From Bradyrhizobium viridifuturi (GTDB taxonomy: Bacteria > Pseudomonadota > Alphaproteobacteria > Rhizobiales > Xanthobacteraceae), in the NCBI RefSeq assembly GCF_001238275.1, contig NZ_LGTB01000042.1, positions 34,793 to 98,792 of the forward strand: a DNA stretch of 64,000 nucleotides, in the 5' to 3' direction. A model generated the notes under the pieces. The model had not been told where the DNA came from. It made no database searches and saw only the letters and a list, made by a program, of their open reading frames with translations. Below, in pieces: positions 61,862 through 64,000 of this stretch. The first letter of the stretch is position 1; the number at the start of each line of letters is the position of its first letter. Position numbers and translations under genes: made by a program.

Positions 61862-62901
61862 TGCGATGCCCGTGCGGTCGACGACTGCCGATCGAGCCAC
61901 GCCTGCGCGGCAGGGAAGCGCGCGAGACCGGGCACGGTCGCTCCGAGGTTGATCGATTTCCACTTCGGGTCGAAGCCGGGTCCCTGCAGCTTGTCGATCC
62001 GCGAAAACAGATGATCGACGAAGCGTGCAACGCGCTCGAAACGGTTGCTGTTGGCCGGCCAATTGAAGGCGACGAGGGCCGTCGGTACGGCGATCGTCGC
62101 CACGTGATCGCCCTGCTTGATCAGATTTGGGTAATCGGCCGCGTCGAGCGCTGCCGGCAGATAATAGTCCTCGAACTTGCTGTCATACGGGACCGGCAGG
62201 AACTTGAAGCCCGCTTCAAATCGGCCTTTCACAAATGCATCGACCGGCTTCGAGGTGATGAAGACGACGGCCGCCATGTCGCCCTTGCGCATCTGCTCGA
62301 GCGCGATCTGGTGCGGAATGAACGTCTTCTCGATATCGATACCGAGGCGACTGAAGATCAGCGGACCTGAATAGGCTGCGGCCGTACCCTGGCTGTTGAA
62401 ATTCACCTTCTTGCCGGCGAGGTCGCTCAGACTCTTGATCTCCGGACGAACGAAGATATGCAGTTCGGACGGAAACAGGTTCAGGACGTAGGTGATCCGC
62501 CGCTGGATATCCGGCACCTGACTTTTGTATTCCTCGAGCGCGTCGGAATTGATGATCGCAGCGTCGATGCCGCGCAAGTACAGCAGCGAGTTGAGGTTCT
62601 CCACGGGTCCCCGCGTCACCACAGGCAGGACGTGCAGATTGTTGCCGTCGTCGACCACGCGGGCCATCTCCGCGGCGAGGCGGATCGGCGCTCCCTCGAG
62701 CAGGCCGCCGGCAAGACCCACGGTCCAGGCATTGATCGCCAAGGATTCAGGCCTGGGCTGCGGCGGTTCAGCCTGGATCAGCCGCGCCCTGTGAGGCCGG
62801 TCATGTTGCGGCCGCGCATCCGCCGGGGGCGGCTGCAGCGCCGGAAGCAGCGACATCAGGCCCGCAAGCAGCAACGGGCGAATTCCGATCAGATTCTTCA
62901 T
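61858..62901 (-). CDS. TAXI-family TRAP-type solute-binding protein
   Basis: 347 residues from an ATG with AAGGAGC 8 bases upstream. A signal peptide (PLLLAGLMSLLPALQPPPADA) is followed by the TAXI pattern INAWTVGLAGGLLEGAPIRLAAEMARVV, VLPVVTRGPVENLNSLLYLRGIDAAIINSDALEEYKSQ, then LAGKKVNFNSQGTAAAYSGPLIFSRLGI. TAXI proteins usually feed a TRAP membrane transporter, which is absent here. It overlaps the TagO-like gene by 4 bases, suggesting a shared periplasmic task rather than simple uptake. Confidence 0.85.
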   Translation of the reverse strand: MKNLIGIRPLLLAGLMSLLPALQPPPADARPQHDRPHRARLIQAEPPQPRPESLAINAWTVGLAGGLLEGAPIRLAAEMARVVDDGNNLHVLPVVTRGPVENLNSLLYLRGIDAAIINSDALEEYKSQVPDIQRRITYVLNLFPSELHIFVRPEIKSLSDLAGKKVNFNSQGTAAAYSGPLIFSRLGIDIEKTFIPHQIALEQMRKGDMAAVVFITSKPVDAFVKGRFEAGFKFLPVPYDSKFEDYYLPAALDAADYPNLIKQGDHVATIAVPTALVAFNWPANSNRFERVARFVDHLFSRIDKLQGPGFDPKWKSINLGATVPGLARFPAAQAWLDRQSSTARASQ

Positions 62902-62959
62902 CGAGCAGCTCCTTTGCACGACATCGCATCAGCGCGTTCGTTCTTGCTGGATCGTTTGA

Positions 62960-64000
62960 TCAACGCAGCGCCTCGAACCGCGCCTTTGCCTCCTTGATTC
63001 CACCAGCCGCGGCCTTGGCGTAGAGATCGCGCGCCTTGGCCGCATCGCCACGCGTTGCATAGGTTCCCCAGTTCGAGAGGGTCAGCGGATCGTAGGTTTC
63101 CGCGAGCGCGAAGCTTGCCTGGGCGCTGCCCGTCTCGGCGACGCGTTCCAGCACGATCCGCGCACCACCGATGTCACCCCGTTCCAGCAGCAAGCGGGCC
63201 CGCGCCATCAGCCTCGCCTCTTGCGCCCCGTCGTCGGAAGCGGCCTCGACATTGCCGGCTGGTCGCGGCGCGGCGGCGCGGCCCTCGATTGACCCCACCG
63301 CTGCGCCCGCCGGCTCGTCCTGCATGGACTTGCCGGCGTTGCCGGTGGTGGCCACCTGAGACGCGACGGGCGGCACTTTCTCGGCGAGCGCACCGACGTC
63401 GCGGCGCGCCGATGCAAGGTCCCGCTCCAATTGCTCGGCCCTGCCGTGTTCCTTCTCCAGCAGACTGCGCTGCTCAGCCACAGCCTGCTCCGCGGCCTGC
63501 TGCGCTCCGGCGGCTTGCGCGTTCGCTGCAGCTGCCCGCTCGGCCTGGGCATCGAGTTCGCTGCTCTTTGTTGCAAGATCACGAGCCAGTTGTTCGGCCC
63601 GCTGCTGCTCGCGCTGGAGCGATTGTCGCAACTCGGCGATATCGCTCGACTCCGGCTGCTGATGCGGCGCTGCCTCGTCGTTGGCTTTGGCCGCCTGAGC
63701 CTCGTAGGCGTAGACTTTGCTGCGCGCTGTCGCGAGATCCTGCGCCATAGCGTCCGCCCGCTCGTGCTCCTTCTGTATCGACTGGCGCTGTTCCGCGGCG
63801 TCAGCTTCCGTTGCCAGCCTCAGCTTGGCCAATTCGTCGCTCGCTTTGGCCGTCGCCGCCGATTGCACTTCCGTGTCACGGCGAGCCGCCGCGAGGTCCA
63901 GCTCCAACCGCGCCGCACGCTCGTGCTCCTCCGCCAGCGACTTCTGCAGGTCCGCCGCGCCGCTTTGCGAGGCCTTCAGCTGAGCCGCTTCATCGCCGGC
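62960..64000 (-). CDS. coiled-coil protein with 53-residue repeats and Sel1/TPR-like C-terminus (N-terminus beyond window)
   Basis: The frame is open to the right edge, giving 346 residues without a start. It contains four units of exactly 53 residues, each with a consensus of the form EHERAxxLxxDLAxAR (H at visible positions 26, 79, 132 [Q] and 185). They are Ala/Gln/Glu-rich and predict a long coiled coil. The C-terminal 95 residues (LMARARLLLERGDIGGARIVLERVAETGSAQASFALAETYDP ... DAAKARDLYAKAAAGGIKEAKARFEAL) look like two Sel1/TPR helix pairs. It precedes the TAXI gene by 58 bases. No function recognised. Confidence 0.85.
   Translation of the reverse strand, partial: AGDEAAQLKASQSGAADLQKSLAEEHERAARLELDLAAARRDTEVQSAATAKASDELAKLRLATEADAAEQRQSIQKEHERADAMAQDLATARSKVYAYEAQAAKANDEAAPHQQPESSDIAELRQSLQREQQRAEQLARDLATKSSELDAQAERAAAANAQAAGAQQAAEQAVAEQRSLLEKEHGRAEQLERDLASARRDVGALAEKVPPVASQVATTGNAGKSMQDEPAGAAVGSIEGRAAAPRPAGNVEAASDDGAQEARLMARARLLLERGDIGGARIVLERVAETGSAQASFALAETYDPLTLSNWGTYATRGDAAKARDLYAKAAAGGIKEAKARFEALR

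Overview
The window looks like a chromosomal segment of an alphaproteobacterium close to Bradyrhizobium. This is inferred from high GC with strong G/C third-position bias, the housekeeping order lysC-ptsP-prfA ... prmC-DUF4167, a phaB-phaA-phaR polyhydroxybutyrate locus, many LIV-type ABC importers, and the many inverted intergenic repeats typical of that group. No tRNA, rRNA, CRISPR array or phage was recognised.

Layout. 1-7228: an amide-uptake and amide-hydrolysis locus. It holds a Tat-type periplasmic binding protein (cut by the left edge), a LIV permease, an amidase with the K96/S171/S195 triad, two tandem AmiC-like binding proteins (the first frameshifted) and a divergent MarR regulator; a VOC protein follows. 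7284-16303: secA, a PpiC-type isomerase, argJ, an orphan TadG/vWA protein, mutT and an NDUFAF5-like methyltransferase. 16382-21806: comF, grxC, a nitrilase-family amidase, DUF1178, two EamA permeases, ubiG and a PH-domain protein. 22016-27155: lysC, ptsP, prfA. 27271-33943: a second MarR gene, a hypothetical gene, a complete LIV ABC importer (with permease and ATPase fused) and a HIT hydrolase, all lying between prfA and prmC. 34048-39439: prmC, DUF4167, a methyltransferase, gloB, a DUF985 cupin and an EamA permease. 39577-42635: phaB, phaA and divergent phaR. 42708-46915: a one-polypeptide fusion of an AraC regulator with an acetamidase/formamidase, divergent from a Tat-exported stand-alone formamidase. 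46959-60407: an EAL/GGDEF protein, small hypotheticals, rpmF, mtgA, ispA, DUF1345, a secreted caspase-like protease, GFA and NTF2-like proteins, a CPA1 antiporter and a Rieske oxygenase. 60587-64000: a four-gene envelope operon (coiled-coil protein, TAXI binding protein, TagO/VasI-like protein, DsrE-like protein) running off the right edge.

Amide nitrogen recurs: an amidase with importer, AmiC-like sensors, a nitrilase-family amidase and two formamidase-family proteins, one fused to a DNA-binding domain. The fusion is the most unusual object in the window.

Caution: eleven genes each carry an apparent single-base deletion, including normally essential or important ones (argJ, prmC, ubiG, gloB). 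All eleven are deletions and most lie in GC-rich contexts. The simplest reading is residual assembly error, so these 'pseudogenes' are probably intact in the organism.
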